A stretch of DNA of 64,000 nucleotides from Paralvinella palmiformis (GCA_025642065.1 JAODUP010000021.1:1126001-1190000); one strand, 5' to 3'. Positions 23,572 through 38,374 are shown, counted from the stretch's first letter. Program-made: numbers and translations. Notes: generated from the letters alone by a model not told the origin.

Positions 23572-25316
23572 GTAATTGTTGTTTTTGTCGATGCCGTCGT
23601 CGTCTTCATCATCAGCATCTTCATCAATAAATCATTGTCTTGTACAAACTATACACCGTTTACCATCTTCATTAAACTGTCCTTTTCAGCAAACCAGAAC
23701 GATATACCAACTAGAAACCAGCCATTGGCCAACCGTCTACAATATGATCCAGATAAGAGTATCAGGAGACAGGGAGGAGTTAGACGGTCAATAGTCCAGG
23801 ATGCCAACAAAAGTAAATGGCAATTCGTCTGAGAATCGTATTTCTAATGTATGAAAAAAACCGGATCCATGCGGTGCTGTTTATTGGCAATCGGGACAGC
23901 TTATTAAATAATAATAATAACACTGTTGTCTATAAATAAGATTAAGGTTTTGATGGTAATCGCTTCGTTATTTTCATTCACAGAAGTTCTAAGTCGTCAG
24001 ATGGTAGAATCTCAATACGATAGTATCCGAGATCCGGACTTATATAACCCACAATACGTCACCGATATCCAGACAGTGAAGTCACCACACATGGACAGGT
24101 ACCAGTCGGGTCATCGACATCATCATCATCATCACCACCATCATCGTCATCCTCTGTCCGAACTCGAGCAGCAGTTAAGAGAGCTACTGTATCAGAGACA
24201 ACGTCTCCCGGACATTACAAGTCCAGAAGACGGGGAGGAACCAATCTATGATGAGGTTTTGAGGTGACTCCATCTCTTTTTATTTGGCTTTAATTATTTT
24301 TATCATCCAATCAGCACCTATGTATCATCGAAGCTGACACGGGATGCATGTTGCTGTTGTGATAATTCATATCACCACTAGGGTTATGTAGTTAGCTCCA
24401 TACATGGGGTCCATTCAATTCCGGAATTGGAATTGATGGTCAATTCCAATTCTAATTCCGGAATTGTAATTGATTATTTAAAAACAAATGGAATTGGAAT
24501 TGATAAATTTTGATAAAGTTTTCTACGTAAAAAAAATTAAATCCACAAATTAATTTACTATTTAATTTTTGAATTCGGAAATATATCTTCCATGACAATT
24601 CTACTTGGAATATAAACTACTCGGAGTAGGTATTCCAAGTAGGTACTCAGAGTAGGTACTCGGAGTACCTACTCATGGTAAAAAGTAGTAGGTAAAAAGA
24701 TTCGGTACAAAACGGAATTGGAATTGAATTTTTTTGAATTGGAATTGATTTGGATTTGATAAATTTAATGTGGAATTGACCAAATGGAATTGATCCCATG
24801 TCTGGTTAGCACTAGGGTTATATAGTTAGCACTAGGGTTATATAGTTAGCACTAGGGTCAAATAGTTAACACTAGGGTTATAGTTATAAGCTCTTAAACA
24901 GGGAAGTTTGAGAAAGTTAAATGAGTAATCTAGTTGAGTGACAACGTGAATTAAGCGGATTAAGTCCAAGTTATCCCATCTATTAACTCAGCTCATCCGA
25001 TCCTCGCTTGATCACAATCTCGGAAGTCACTAAGAGACCACCCGTGTTCAGAAATTATCTGGATCGCTAGCCAACGTGGTACCTTAAGTTAGATTCTACA
25101 ATAATGATTATTTTCATCAGCGACCAGGCAATACCGGACGTTCATCCAGAGACACTGTACTCCCTACAAGGTACAGCTAACACTCAGGATCCAGAACCCG
25201 TTTATGAAAATCCGGAAGATCTACATCCGGATTTCATATACAGTAATGATAACTCTACCAGGAGCACGGATGAGGAAGACTGGAGCGAGGATGAATTTTC
25301 GGAATTTGATGAGCAG
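22135..25316 (+). CDS. FGD-like gene, N-terminal exons
   Basis: Four exons (22135-22297, 23690-23812, 23984-24263, 25121-25316) encode a low-complexity N-terminal region of about 254 residues. It is Pro/Ser/Arg-rich at first, then has Tyr in acidic or Asn/Pro contexts (QYDSIRD, DLYNPQY, PIYDEV, PVYENPED, FIYSNDN), a pattern often seen in phosphotyrosine docking sites. Exon 3 contains a run of nine histidines followed by Arg-His, encoded by CAT/CAC repeats. The end is strongly acidic (DEEDWSEDEFSEFDEQ). The acceptor at 22133-22134 leaves a phase-0 frame, so at least one earlier exon is expected upstream. Confidence 0.7.
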
Positions 25317-26166
25317 GTAGAAGTTTATTTGTTGACCGCTTGTCTAAATGTTGTTTGTTGATTTCTTGGATAAACAATTTACTTGTTGACATGTTGACTA
25401 TAGATTGTACTCGTTGACTGGATAGTAGACTCATTAAGTTATTGGCTAATTGATTTCGTATATCAGTGGTGTACTTGTTGGTTGAATAGTGCAGTTGTTG
25501 GCTAAAACTGTACTTGTTGATTCGTTAACTGAATAATATACTTGTTGACCTAATAACTGAATGATGTATTTGGTGACGTGTGGACTAAATAGTTTACTTG
25601 TTGACATTTTAACCTTTTACTGTCCTATATCTATATATCTAAATGCAGCAAAGATCTCAACCAGTTGTGTCCTGTTTGTCAGATATATTACTTCATTAGA
25701 GATATTTTATTGTCAAAAATAAATCACAGACTAAAATATAAGATTTCATCACCTTATTGCTGAATATGAAATATAAAATAAAATTAATTTTCTTCAACCT
25801 AACAAATAATTTATTTTGTCAAATCTCGGAGATTGTGAATAACTTTCAGTCCAACAGGGATGATGATGATGATGATGATGATGGTGATGATGATGGTGGG
25901 GGATATTTGTCCTGTTTGTCTTCAACAGGGGACTTCTTTGTCTTCAACAGAGATGCTTGTTAAACGAAAGCAGGTTCTTGATGAAATTGTATCCACCGAG
26001 ATAGATTATGTTAATAAGTTGTTATGTTTGTTTAAGGTTTGTATGGGGGGGGGGAAATATGTGAACCTACTCTCTGTGTCTCTATCTGTCTGTCTATCTA
26101 TCTATTTATTTATTTAGCTATCTATCTATCTATCTATCTATCTATCTGTCTATCTATCTATCTTCT

Positions 26167-26202
<36 letters not shown>

Positions 26203-29200
26203 TTTCAGGGTTATGATGTGATCTATTACAGATAAGTTTACGTATAGAAGGTGCTAATCAAGTGAGGCAGATGTTCCCTGATAATGTTCTCAGTATGATG
26301 TTCCCAAGTATAGAGACTTTATATCGTCTACATGCTGAACATATACTACCAGCATTTAGACATAGACAGATATACTGGTAGGTGATATGAGTGAGTGAGT
26401 GAGTGAATGAATGAATGAGTGATTTAATGAGTGACTGAGTAAGTGACTTAGTACTACTTCTACTACTACTACTACCATCTTAATCATTGTTACTACTACT
26501 ACTGCTACACTTAGTTATACTACTACTACTACTACTACTAGTAGTAGTAGTAGTTGTTGTTGCGTATGAATAACCGTCATTGATCGTTGTCATACACTGT
26601 TAATGTTGTTCTATATGTTAATGTTATTTTGTAATTGTTAACGTCGTTTGTTAGGTTTTATCCTTTTGTTATTTTCTGTTGTTTATCCGTAATAACAAAC
26701 CTTATCTATTTTTGTACAATGTTATATGTTAGTTATTGTCGATCAAAATGAACTATTCTTACCTGTTATTGTTATTGTTGTTGTTATTGTTGTTGACATT
26801 GTAAACTCTCTCCTGTTATTTAGCTATTCTTTGTATGGATTATTCTACATTACTAATTGTTGTTGTTGTTGCTGTTTATACAGTTCTTGTTGTTGTATTT
26901 CACCGTTGTTGTTTACCCGTTGTTCACCAGGAACGACCAGCCTTACCTGTACGACATAATGGCCAAGTATGTACCATTCCTCTCAGTGTACAAGATGTAC
27001 ACCAGCCAGTACGGCGAGGCCAACGCACTTATCGTCAACTACAGGAAGAATAGCAGGGAATTCCGAAAACTTCTAAACAACATTGAGGCAAGTGTGGCAC
27101 ATCAAATATTAATTCCAAACGCTCTACCAATTTGGGACAGATCCAGAATTTCCACACCCGAGATGTTTATGTGTTGTGATCTGATGACAATGTCGGGCGG
27201 GGGGGGGGGGGTTGGTTCGGGGAATGGGGATATTAATGGAATTTAATTCATGTTGAGATTTGCCAAACAGATGAGGGGTGAATATTTTATCTGGATTTAA
27301 TAGGGGAATAAAAGCAGGGATTTATGTTTCCAAAATACCCTTCAGTCGCGATTTACTTAAATTTCAGAAACGAAAGGAAAATATTACCGTTAGAGAATAT
27401 TTATTTCAATAACATTCTTATTCGGGACTTGGATGTAATGCGGTTTTGGGGAAGTTATTCGTACCAAACCACTTCTTGTCTCTGCCGCTTGAATAATATT
27501 CACAGCGCATGCGCAATAATCAGCAACACCACCTGGTAATCCGATGTCGATACTAGTGGGTTTATACAATAACATAGAGGAGCAGCATATTGTAGAGTTA
27601 ATTAATTAAATTTTCTTAGGAAATGCTCATCCTGTTCAAAAAAGTTTGACATATCAGTGAAACGTAGAATCTGCGTAAATTCAAAAGCTATGACGTTGTA
27701 AGCCGGAAAATAATAACAGTGGATGGTTTAATCATTCAAAAATAAAAGCCTTGAAGGAGATAATTCATGCACTTTCATTCGATAGGTGACTATTAGCAGT
27801 AAACTAATCCTCACAAACATTTGCACGATATCACTGTTGTTCTTACGTAACTTATCTATCTTCGTTTCATGTGTCCCATCTTTTAGTTTGGCCACCGAAG
27901 TTGCCGACTGACGCTAGAAAACATGTTAATGGAGCCGGTTCAGCGATTTGCACGCTACAGACTATTGTTACAAGGTATCTACTATGATACGGTTTACTGT
28001 TGTATTTTTCTGAAAACTTAGGATAAACTGAATAACATGAAAATTATAGTAAAATGAAATGAATGGAACGTTGTTTATTTTTATATTGAATATTTTGACC
28101 GTTTTATTTTCATGATGATTTCATGCAATCTAGAAATTGGCATAACTCTGTCAATGTATATCCTAAATAACCATAAATGGTATCTTTATCCATGTTTTAG
28201 TGGTATGTATTTCATTGGAGCGACTAATTATATTGTAATATAGGGTTGCTCTACCCCTTTAAGTGACGGATTATCATTGAAAATCAGATAGGTGTACCCC
28301 TACCCCGAATACCAAAAATTGGGAAATAACAATGTTTGAGAAGGACTCCTCAAAGTAATATCTTTAAACACGCATTACATGTCTCTACAGATGTTTTCTA
28401 TTTCATGTGACAAATAGTTCTGCTGAAAGAGTGCCAAAAAGCAGCATTGTCATATTATTATCATGCCTCCTAGTCCTGAAAAAACTTAATTTATTATCAT
28501 CAGGTATTTCTGTGGAAGTAAGGACGCATTCTTGGGTTCTGGCATCAAGTACAAATTGTATGATGCTGACATTTTGTGTTAAAAACCTAACAGGATCAAT
28601 AAGTCTGTGTCATCACACTGTGTGATTTACTGGTGGCTTCAACTGCTGCTTTGGCAATTAGTAGATATGCATCAACACTTGCACACATCACCTGATTGCC
28701 ACACTGCTCTAGTCTCTCCACTAGCATGTCAATGAATATCTTCTTATTCTCTTTGTTTGTGAAGAACTTCTTCTTTACGCAAAGAGCCATCGACCCAGTG
28801 AATGACACTTTCCTTCCTTAATTTCTCTCACCTCTCCTTCTATATGTGACTTTTTTGTTGAGGGTCAATCTCCGTAGCCATCGAATACTACAACAGACTG
28901 TCCATACCCCTTGGTGTAGTTTACGTAGCAATTCAGGATTCCATCGTACATATCTATCCCAATTATGACGGTATATGTTAGAGCAGGGCGTCACCATCAA
29001 GTACGTATCACACCTCACCATTTGGCCCATTGGTATCTGGAAATGACAGTTCTTAAATTGTTGTCGCCAAAACATGCTTGTTAGCCACCAATAACAAAGG
29101 TCTAGATTCAAATAATGCGACAAAGTAATGTCTCTGCATGAGTTCCAGCAATCACAAGTCTCTGGAAGAGCAGTTGCGGGCCGATGTTAATGTCACCATC

Positions 29201-32200
29201 AGCGGTCTTCATTGTAAACTTGGTATCCATCGTTATCCAGAATTTTGTCACCAACAATCTTGGCAGCATTGAAGTTGACATTGGGCTTTGCGACTATTCA
29301 AGTTGCAATGCTGTGCTAGGAATTTTCACCGGCTTCAAATGGGATCCCTTCATTTAGGAATGCCACCATCACTCTGATATCAGTGAGATCCTTGCTTTAG
29401 TGAGAATGTGTGAGGTCCTTATGTTGGTCACTGGTTGTGTAGCTCACACCTGTGAGCTCTTGAAGCGCATTGCTTACCTCCACAGAAAAAGGACTGGATA
29501 GCACCCAGACCAAGCGTTGCGTCTTCGTCATAGTCTGTCCTCTAGATAGCTGACCTGATGTTTTCAAACTCCTCATGAGTACTTGCTCGGTTACAAGATT
29601 AGTTGAAATACGAAATTGACATTGGGAGGGGTTTACTAAGTCAGGTAGTATTTTTGCAGACTCAGACATAGTCGGAGGGGGAGAGGTAGATAAGCACAAC
29701 ATGCACATATATCACTTGAACTAGAAAACATTGAGTCCTTCTCAAACATTGTTATTTGCCCATTTTTGGTAGAAAAGCTATTGAACTTCGGGGTAGGGGT
29801 ACACCAATTTCTCCCACATATAACCACCCTGGCTTTCTAAAAATGCTCTTAACTGAAGGGTAGATATTGAAAACATGGATAAAGACACTAAGGTTGCTAT
29901 TACAGGTTAACAAATGGTAAAGTTATGCTTATTTCTGATTTTCACTGACGACACGTTGCTTAAAAGGGTAGGCCAAGCCTATATTACCATATAAGGGGTC
30001 GCCTCAGATGTCTAAAATATGCCTCTAACGAAAGATAGACCACCAAAACATGGATAAAGATACCATTTATGCTCATTTAGGATATACATTGACGGAGTTA
30101 TGCCAATTTCTAGATTGCACGAAATCGTCACGAAAATAAAATGGTCAAAATATTCAAGATAATAATAAATAACGTTTCACTCATTTAATTTTACTATACT
30201 TTTCGTATGTTATTCAGTAGATCCTAAGTTTTCAGAAAAATTCAACTTCAGTCAAAATATGATAAAAAAGGGTGTAGTGTAACCCGTTCATTTAGAATAT
30301 ACCGAACCCGAATCCTTCATAGAATGAGTGTTTCATCCAACCAGGCAACTAGCGAGGTTTTCTCCACCGAATATATCGTCTATTGTAAATTCTAAGTCGT
30401 TTTGAACGAAGTCCCAGTGATGAATCATTAAATTGTCTCCATCATTTTTGAGGTTGCCAGCCTCGTAAAATAACTGCCATTTCGGCTATTATTACAGTTG
30501 TTAGTTATTCGTGCCAATTGTCTCGTTGATGCTTTTCCAAACCACTGGAGTTTTTCTAACCGATGTTGCTGTTTTTAATCAATTCGGTTGAAAGACAAGT
30601 AACTAAGCAATTTTTATTGTAGCTGTGCGTCATAATTATGGTTCTAGAATATCACCAAAATACCACCACCTTCATTGTTTCCGCTAGAAATAAATGTCAT
30701 GTACATATAACACGTATTTATATAACTGTGTGTGTGTGTTATGGTTTAGATGCGTATTTATTATATATCGCGAAGAGAATGAGACATTATTCTTTTTGTA
30801 ACATGATAATCTTTGTAAGAGAATAATTAAACTTTAAATATCTTTGGCGCTGGAGTATATTTATCAATAAACTTTGTTGTTGTTATTATTAATATTATGA
30901 TAAATGTTGTTATTTCATTGCTGGATATACACATCTCCTGATATTTCCACTTTCAGCTTATATTTGTACCTTGAATATTGAAGAAGAAGAGAGAAATACG
31001 TTATCTAGTTAGTGAGACAAACACACACGCGTTGGCTTCGGCCAGATTACCTTATATCTCTGTGGAGTACTGTCTCGACCGTATTTCCCAGGAGTGATCA
31101 ATGCTGAAGCTAAACACGTCAATTAACCTATCCTTTAGTCACATTAGACACATTTATGTTCGATCGCTACTAAAAGCACATATATTTCATCAGCATTGAA
31201 GTCTCTCTGAGGTTGTATTGAAGTTTTATTAAACTCTTTTGTTAAACGCCAGATTATTTATTTATTTATTTGTTTATCTATGTTACAGAAGTGGTAGAAC
31301 ACATAGACAAAGACATCAAGGAATGTCAGGATATCCTCAAGGAAAAGGTAGATCTAGTAAATAAATATATTATCCTTAGTCGTCTCTGTGTGGTAGTATC
31401 TGTGTACAATTTTCGCTTCGCACAATATCCCATTCGTTGTGAATTCTGCATCCGTCGCTTATTCAGGATCTATATGGAGATTTTTCGAAGATCCAGGCAA
31501 GATTTGATGACACTCTGTCTATCCTGGTACCTAACACACGACTGTTAAAAGAAGGTCCAGCCACCGAGATCATTAGCAGAAACTATCTCAACAAAAAATA
31601 CAGATATCTATTTTTGGTAAGGATATATTTTCAAGGTAATTAATTCCTCGGCTCACAACACTGGCTGGTTTTGTTGTTCCTGGTAAGGGGAGGAGGTTGG
31701 ACACGCCAAATTTCTTGTTTCTTTCGGTTAGGTAAGGTGGGACATGATTGTATGCATGTATGCATATATGTCACAGTTAATCTGTATAATTAGGTAATAT
31801 GTAAATTACATGAAATAATATGTAAATTACCTGAAATTACCTGAAAATGTCAGGTAATATACATATTACCTGATTATAGATATTAACTATGACCGATATT
31901 CATACATTGAGTGCACTGCAATAGCAACCTGGTTAGAGCATTGCGCTGTAAACTTGTAGGTTGTGTGTTCGAATCCGACTCCTAGTTGTTCCTGTGGAAT
32001 TATTCCCTACGATATTACCCCACAGCCGCATGACCCAGATGTGACCATTATCAAGGCTAAACAGACCACTCAGTCACATACACATATAACAATATACAGG
32101 ACACACACACATACATACATATACACACACACACACATGTGCGTACCAGAGAGGGTAGAGAGAAAACAACTTAACAAATGCCCAATTTAAAATAATAATA

Positions 32201-32617
32201 ATAATTATTATTATTATTATTGCTATTATTATATACTTACTATAGAAGAGTACGTGGTAATGTGACACGTGTGGCTATCTGTATGTTTTTGTTATCAGTA
32301 AAAACTCTCTTTGTTGCGGGGGGGGGGTTATCCCTTACTTTCTGATTAACGAGTGCGTATAGGTCAACTACCACTTATAGTGAAGAGTCAAAGCACAAGT
32401 ACACTTCTGTGGAGACAAAACGGATATCTATGCGAATCATCTACGAGTGCAGTGTTCTAACAATTATCAACATTAACGTCACATGTCAACAATATATTGA
32501 AAATAGATTCCCATCCAGATTGAAAACGCTTTAATAAGATTGAAAAATGTACAATGAAACCCACAAAGCATTGTCTCTAAAGTTATAATTGGTGGATGTA
32601 CTATATATATTAATATC

Positions 32618-32655
<38 letters not shown>

Positions 32656-35600
32656 ATCCAGGAGTAATAACTTTAGACACAAGTGCCTGTGATGATACCC
32701 GGATATATCACACAAAGCAGATAATAAGACAGTCTGAGAACAAGCTGAGATATTTACTATAATTATATTTAGTTTTCAGAACTTCTACTTGTTTGTTCAA
32801 AGAAACTCACAGGAACGTTTGGCATCCGTCTTACGGTGGACATAAACCAGATCAAGGTCAGTTCACTAACGGTTCAGCACTGGGGGGGGGGGGGAGATTA
32901 CGAGTGACCTATGTTTAGTTATTGTTTTTTTATAGATCCATGTACGGAATATGTGTCATTTTGTTATTTGCTTTAAGCAATACCATAGGACATTATGTGC
33001 CAGAATAGATGCTTTAATTCATCAAATCACCATTCCGAATGATAATTATTTACGTTTCCAGTTTGGGGTGTTTATTTTATTTTTGTGTGCAAATCGTCAT
33101 CTCTCACAAATGGCTCACAAATGTCTGTCTTCATTCTTCATCTTCAGAAATCGGGTAAACAAAAACCAGAATGTATATTGCGGGGGGAGGGGGTTCTTTA
33201 CCAAGTACCAAATAAACTTAGGCTGACACACAGCCAACAAACAAATACCTTACCGCAGACATTCAAGAACTAGAAAAGACTACATGGGTCGTAGTCGAAA
33301 TACATTACCGGAAAGCGTTTATTGCTGGCTCGGCCCGGTACAGGTACCAAAGATAATTCTCCGTTACAAACCTATTACAAAATAATTAGCTCCGTTCTGG
33401 AGAATGGATGTATGTGACTAGCCATACATCACAACATTTTTTACAATAAAATGGTTACAATATGTTTAGGGAACTACTGAAAGCATAAGTAAAAAACACC
33501 CGGAAAGGCTTTACCATAAGTGACGTCATCTTCGGAAACGAACATTACGTAGTGCCACAGCTTTGTTTACAAACGTCTTGACCAGTTTACAGACAAAATG
33601 TCAGATTCCGATGAAAGTTTTGACATTCTCAGGGATATTAAGCTGTACAACTTGCCTGGTAAAGTACAAAATACGAAAATTAAATCATAAAAAGTTATGA
33701 TTATTGAACTAGGAAAAAGATGCCAGGAAATGGCTAGAATCGAGGATTTTGTGTCTTTCAATTAAGAGCTTCTGTGTGACCTCGCCCAATTTTTTTGGTC
33801 TCACTTAATTAAAAATGACGCCCATGAAAGTCATTTAAAATAAAGTGATATTTGTCGGTACACGGGAGCCCGGTGGATGCATGGGGCTCTCCCATATGTG
33901 GCCTATACAGGGATGTGCCGCCCTTGGTGGAACACATCCTATTTTAACAGTTTAGTAGAGTCTACAATACGCAGCCATAAGAAACTTTGAGTAGGCCTAA
34001 CTAAAATAAACATTTTGTGCGTGTAAGTGACATTTTACTTTATTCACGAATACGTGAACTTGTGAATGTCCTATAGTTTGCTCCCAATATTACCTTATTA
34101 TCGCTCATACATACCCTTTTTCTATTCTTTTTTATCAAACTGCTGATTTGTTTGGGCTTAGCATTACCCAGTTTGTCAAATATGGTTGGAATGGCATCTT
34201 CTCTGAGCCTGACATTCTTTATGTCATATCCAACTGATCGTGCCATAGACGGGGAAATAACGAACATACATACTTTCCTCGAAGTAGTAAGTTGGAAAGT
34301 TGGCTTCCACTGCACTCTCTTCATGTTTTGCAGCCAATCGCGCAAACGAGTCTTGTTTTATGTGGATTAATGCATACTCCATCCACTGGCAGATCCATTT
34401 ACACAATTATATACAGCACGATACACCATTTTATATGTTTAATAAAGACAATATGAACACGTAACACAGGTTAAACAAGGCCACATGAAGTGTTTACGTC
34501 TTTGTTTGTCAATCATGACGTCACATTCCGAGTTTCTCGATTAAAGCTGTGGGATGTGAGATGTTAGCAAAGCAAGTCTTAAAACCACTGTAACTTTATT
34601 TCTAGGAAAAAATAAATTATAACCCCGACTGAAACTGACATTTTGACTAATTTAGGAAACCTTTTCCTGTGGCCTTTAAATGCAATATATCATTTGGCGA
34701 CATAATAAGTAGTAGTAGTACTGCGAATTTGTCATTCTTAAATAACCACACATTGAGTATTGTGTAATGTGTGTCTGATAGCATTATTATTTAACAGACA
34801 TTTTACATAGTATAAAATGAAGTTTAATAGTGATTTGTCTGTTAAATAATAATTTAGCAAGTAAAATATTTTGACAATTCTCGCAAGAGGCAAAACTTTC
34901 TGGAGCATGCTTTCAAACGATATTCCCCCAATACTCGACATGAGAAACCGAATGGTTGGTGCAAGACACACTGTGTTGAAAGACATTCTTGTTTACAAAC
35001 ATTTGGTGAGCTTTATGAATATATGGTTCAATATTTGAGGGTACTGAAGTTCCTAATGCCAAGGATTTCAAGGTTCAGTGTAATAGTGTAACACCTCTTC
35101 TTTATTACAAGAGACCAATTGGAATTCCTTTATTGATATCTTACTGCAACAGTTGCAGAACCATTTCTTTGCAGATTTCTGCTGGCCAGTGAGTGGTTTG
35201 CTGAGTCTAAAACTATCTTTAACTGTCAAACTAAGGATGCCTCCCCCAAAACAATTTGAATCATGGTATGACGATCTGCTAACTCCTACGTCATTAGATA
35301 ATGAGGTATCCAACAGGTTCAATATGTAGTCCAGGCAGTCTGACAAGGCCGAGTTACCTGATAGTTTGATGAAATCCTTAGTATCTGCCCATCCAGATTC
35401 CTTTCCGAACATTATAATTTTATTGATATTAGGATGTACTCTGCTTGCGCATATACGGAACCAGAGCGTAGTTTATCTGTGTTGAGGGTAATTAAAAGCC
35501 ACCCAGGAGCCGGATGGCTGACACATGGTTGTCTGCTTTAACATTAATGAAAATACATTACAGTAAACAAATTGCAGATAGGTTCATTAAAGAACACTCT

Positions 35601-38246
35601 AGATGTTTGTTCAAGGTTACACATATTTTTAATATCATTGTTTCTTTCTCGTAAGTATGCACTTTGAAATAAATGGTCAGTTTGCTTATTAAATATTTTA
35701 GTGACATAATGCACAACATGTCACATTATGACTGGCGACACTTTCAAGTTTCTAATAACAAATTGAGTAACCCCCAGTAATCCTAACAATCTATATATAC
35801 ACTGAACCAATCACAAAGTCTTATACCATGCACTTTGTCTTGACACGGGCCAAGTGGGTCGGTCGTCTTTACAGTCTGGGAATCTGCATGGAAGTGCATG
35901 TGCTGGGTTTCTTCCTTTAAGATGAACATAGCCCATCCTATCTTAGCTGTAGTCAGTCCTGCCTCGCTGTGGTTCAAAAGAACGCAATATTTATACAGCA
36001 TTCCACGATTAGGAGACTTAACAACACCGGTACCCGTTCCTAAGATAATGTTTTAGCCACAATTTCACCAACAGCTCGTATTTCCTTCAGATTAGTCACA
36101 ACGTCATCATCCATGTGACCAGCCTGTTATTAAGGAAGTGTGGTATGTGTAGGTCGATTCGAGTTAATTAAAGATGAATCTGTTGATGAGATGGTTGAAT
36201 GTGCTAGGGATATGTTCAGCATGTTCCATGACTTCTAAGCATTTGGATTCGTTCGCCAGTTCGTCGGCTCAGTCGTTGACCTCAAGGTTAACGTCGCTTG
36301 GAACCCAGTGGAGGATCAGTTAGATTCCATGCTGCAGGAGAGTTGATGCCGTGATGTAGATTTCTGTGATGATTTCGGGATAGGTGTGGAAATTAGCTGT
36401 GATGATGATTAGTAAAGTCCGAGTGGATGACGATATCCATATTAGCGCCGCTTTGATTCGATGCAGCTCAGCTAATGTGACCGTGGTGTTGGGATTCTGC
36501 CTTTCACTTCTTTGTCTGTTACTTTAATGAAACATGCTCAGGCTGTGGTTTCGTTTGTTTGGGAGACAGCACCGATGTAGATGTTGATAGTTGGTGTGTT
36601 GCTTTCATTAAAGTTGGCAATTCTGGTGGTGGCTACTATTGCTGCGCCTTCAGAATCAACTTTCTTCTGACTGGGGTTCTGTATAATTACCTAAATGGGT
36701 GGTTCTGATCATTGAGCATTTTCGTTGGAACTCGGGTGTGTGATTGGAGGTATGCCGATTTCCTTCTGGAGCTAAGCTGCGATAATTGATCATGAAGGGT
36801 CGTTAAAGACTCTAGGATAGGATCTTTTTGTATTTCTTATTGAACTCTGTGTATAATGTCAGTCTGAATGGGTTTGGAAGCAGTTATGTAACTGGCTCCT
36901 TTTTATTAAAAGCCGGATGGGGATGATTCCTGATTCTCTGTATACCAAGATGGAGCTTGTTTCACTGGGAAGGCCCAAGATGTAGCGTAGTGGGACTCTT
37001 TCTATTCTTTCTAAGGACTGTAAGGAGAGGGAAGGTAGCAGCGTATAATAAAACAGACTGTATCAAGGACTTGCACAGAGCCATAAGCATCTTGGTGTTG
37101 ACTCCGATCTTCAGATATACGATGGCCGTTATCCTGTTAAATCTGGAGTCTACTTTACGTTTAGTTTCTGTTACAAGTCGGACGAGTGTGAGTTGACTGT
37201 CTATAGTAATACCGAGATATTTATAATTGTTGACCATTTACAGATCTTGAAGGCAGAGTTTAAATTTAGGCTGACTTTGTCTAGATGCGTCGAAGGTGAA
37301 GGCCATGGTCTTGGTCTTAGCTGGAGAGAGAAGTGTAAGCCTAAGCTGTTGGCTGCCTTATTTACTGCACTTAGGACTTTCTGGAGTTGGTGTGCTGGAC
37401 TAATTCCGTATTAAATCAGTACAATATCTCGTCGGCATAAGCCAGAATGTCTACCGATCAGGGAAGAGTGAGGGTCAGTAGGGTGACAAGACCGTTGAAG
37501 ATAGCAGGGGAGATTGTTCATCTCTGAGAGGATATCCAGTGATGAAGTCATGGGATGAAAACATTGTTGTACCTATGCTGGTTGAAGGTTTGGGTAGAGA
37601 CCCCTACAGCGACCTGGTAGTGACTTCTGTTGTGTCTTTATTATTGCTGGCGGTGTTTATAGTGGTCTTTCGGGAGAACTTAAGGGGGGGGGGGAGGGTG
37701 ATGACGTTTGGTCGGAATTTTGATTTTAAAGGTGATATTGTAGTGTACAACCGAGCAATATTCAATGTATTAAAATAAAATTGGAATACCTGGGGTAATG
37801 AAAGTGTGACCCATATTTAATTTATTAATTTATAAACATCTATCTTTGTGTTTGTTTGTTTGTTTGTTTGTCTGTTTGTTTGTTTGTTTGTTTGTTTGTT
37901 TGTTAATATCGATTTCCATAGATACGTGCAGCGGAACATTTGGAGTCAGCGGGTTTTCCTACAGACCTGACCATGGTCATCAAGGGTCAGAAAGGGGTTA
38001 TATCTTTATTATTCAGGTAATGATAACAAATCACTATCTATCTATCTATCTATATGTGTATATATCTATCTATCTATCTATCTATCTATTAGTAATATTG
38101 TTGTTGTTGTTCTTGTTGTTTTTATTATTATATCACATTCGAATATTACAGAGTTTATCAATCTATTATTTTCAGTGACAGTCAAAAGAAAGAAGAGTGG
38201 GAGGAGGTTAGTAGTAATTATACACGCACACACACACGCGCACACG

Positions 38247-38288
<42 letters not shown>

Positions 38289-38292
38289 CACA

Positions 38293-38324
<32 letters not shown>

Positions 38325-38329
38325 CAAAC

Positions 38330-38374
<45 letters not shown>

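Noticed and set aside
25860..25928. Poly-Met or poly-Asp start of the DH exon
   Set aside because: It is an intronic (GAT)n run. Phase with the preceding exon requires the acceptor at 25927-25928.
31915..31990. Apparent tRNA gene
   Set aside because: A and B boxes are present but acceptor ends do not pair and a SINE-like body follows.
37846..38178. 110-codon open frame across a PH exon
   Set aside because: It reads the exon in the wrong frame. Phase with the flanking exons gives the PH sequence FPTDLTMVIKG instead.
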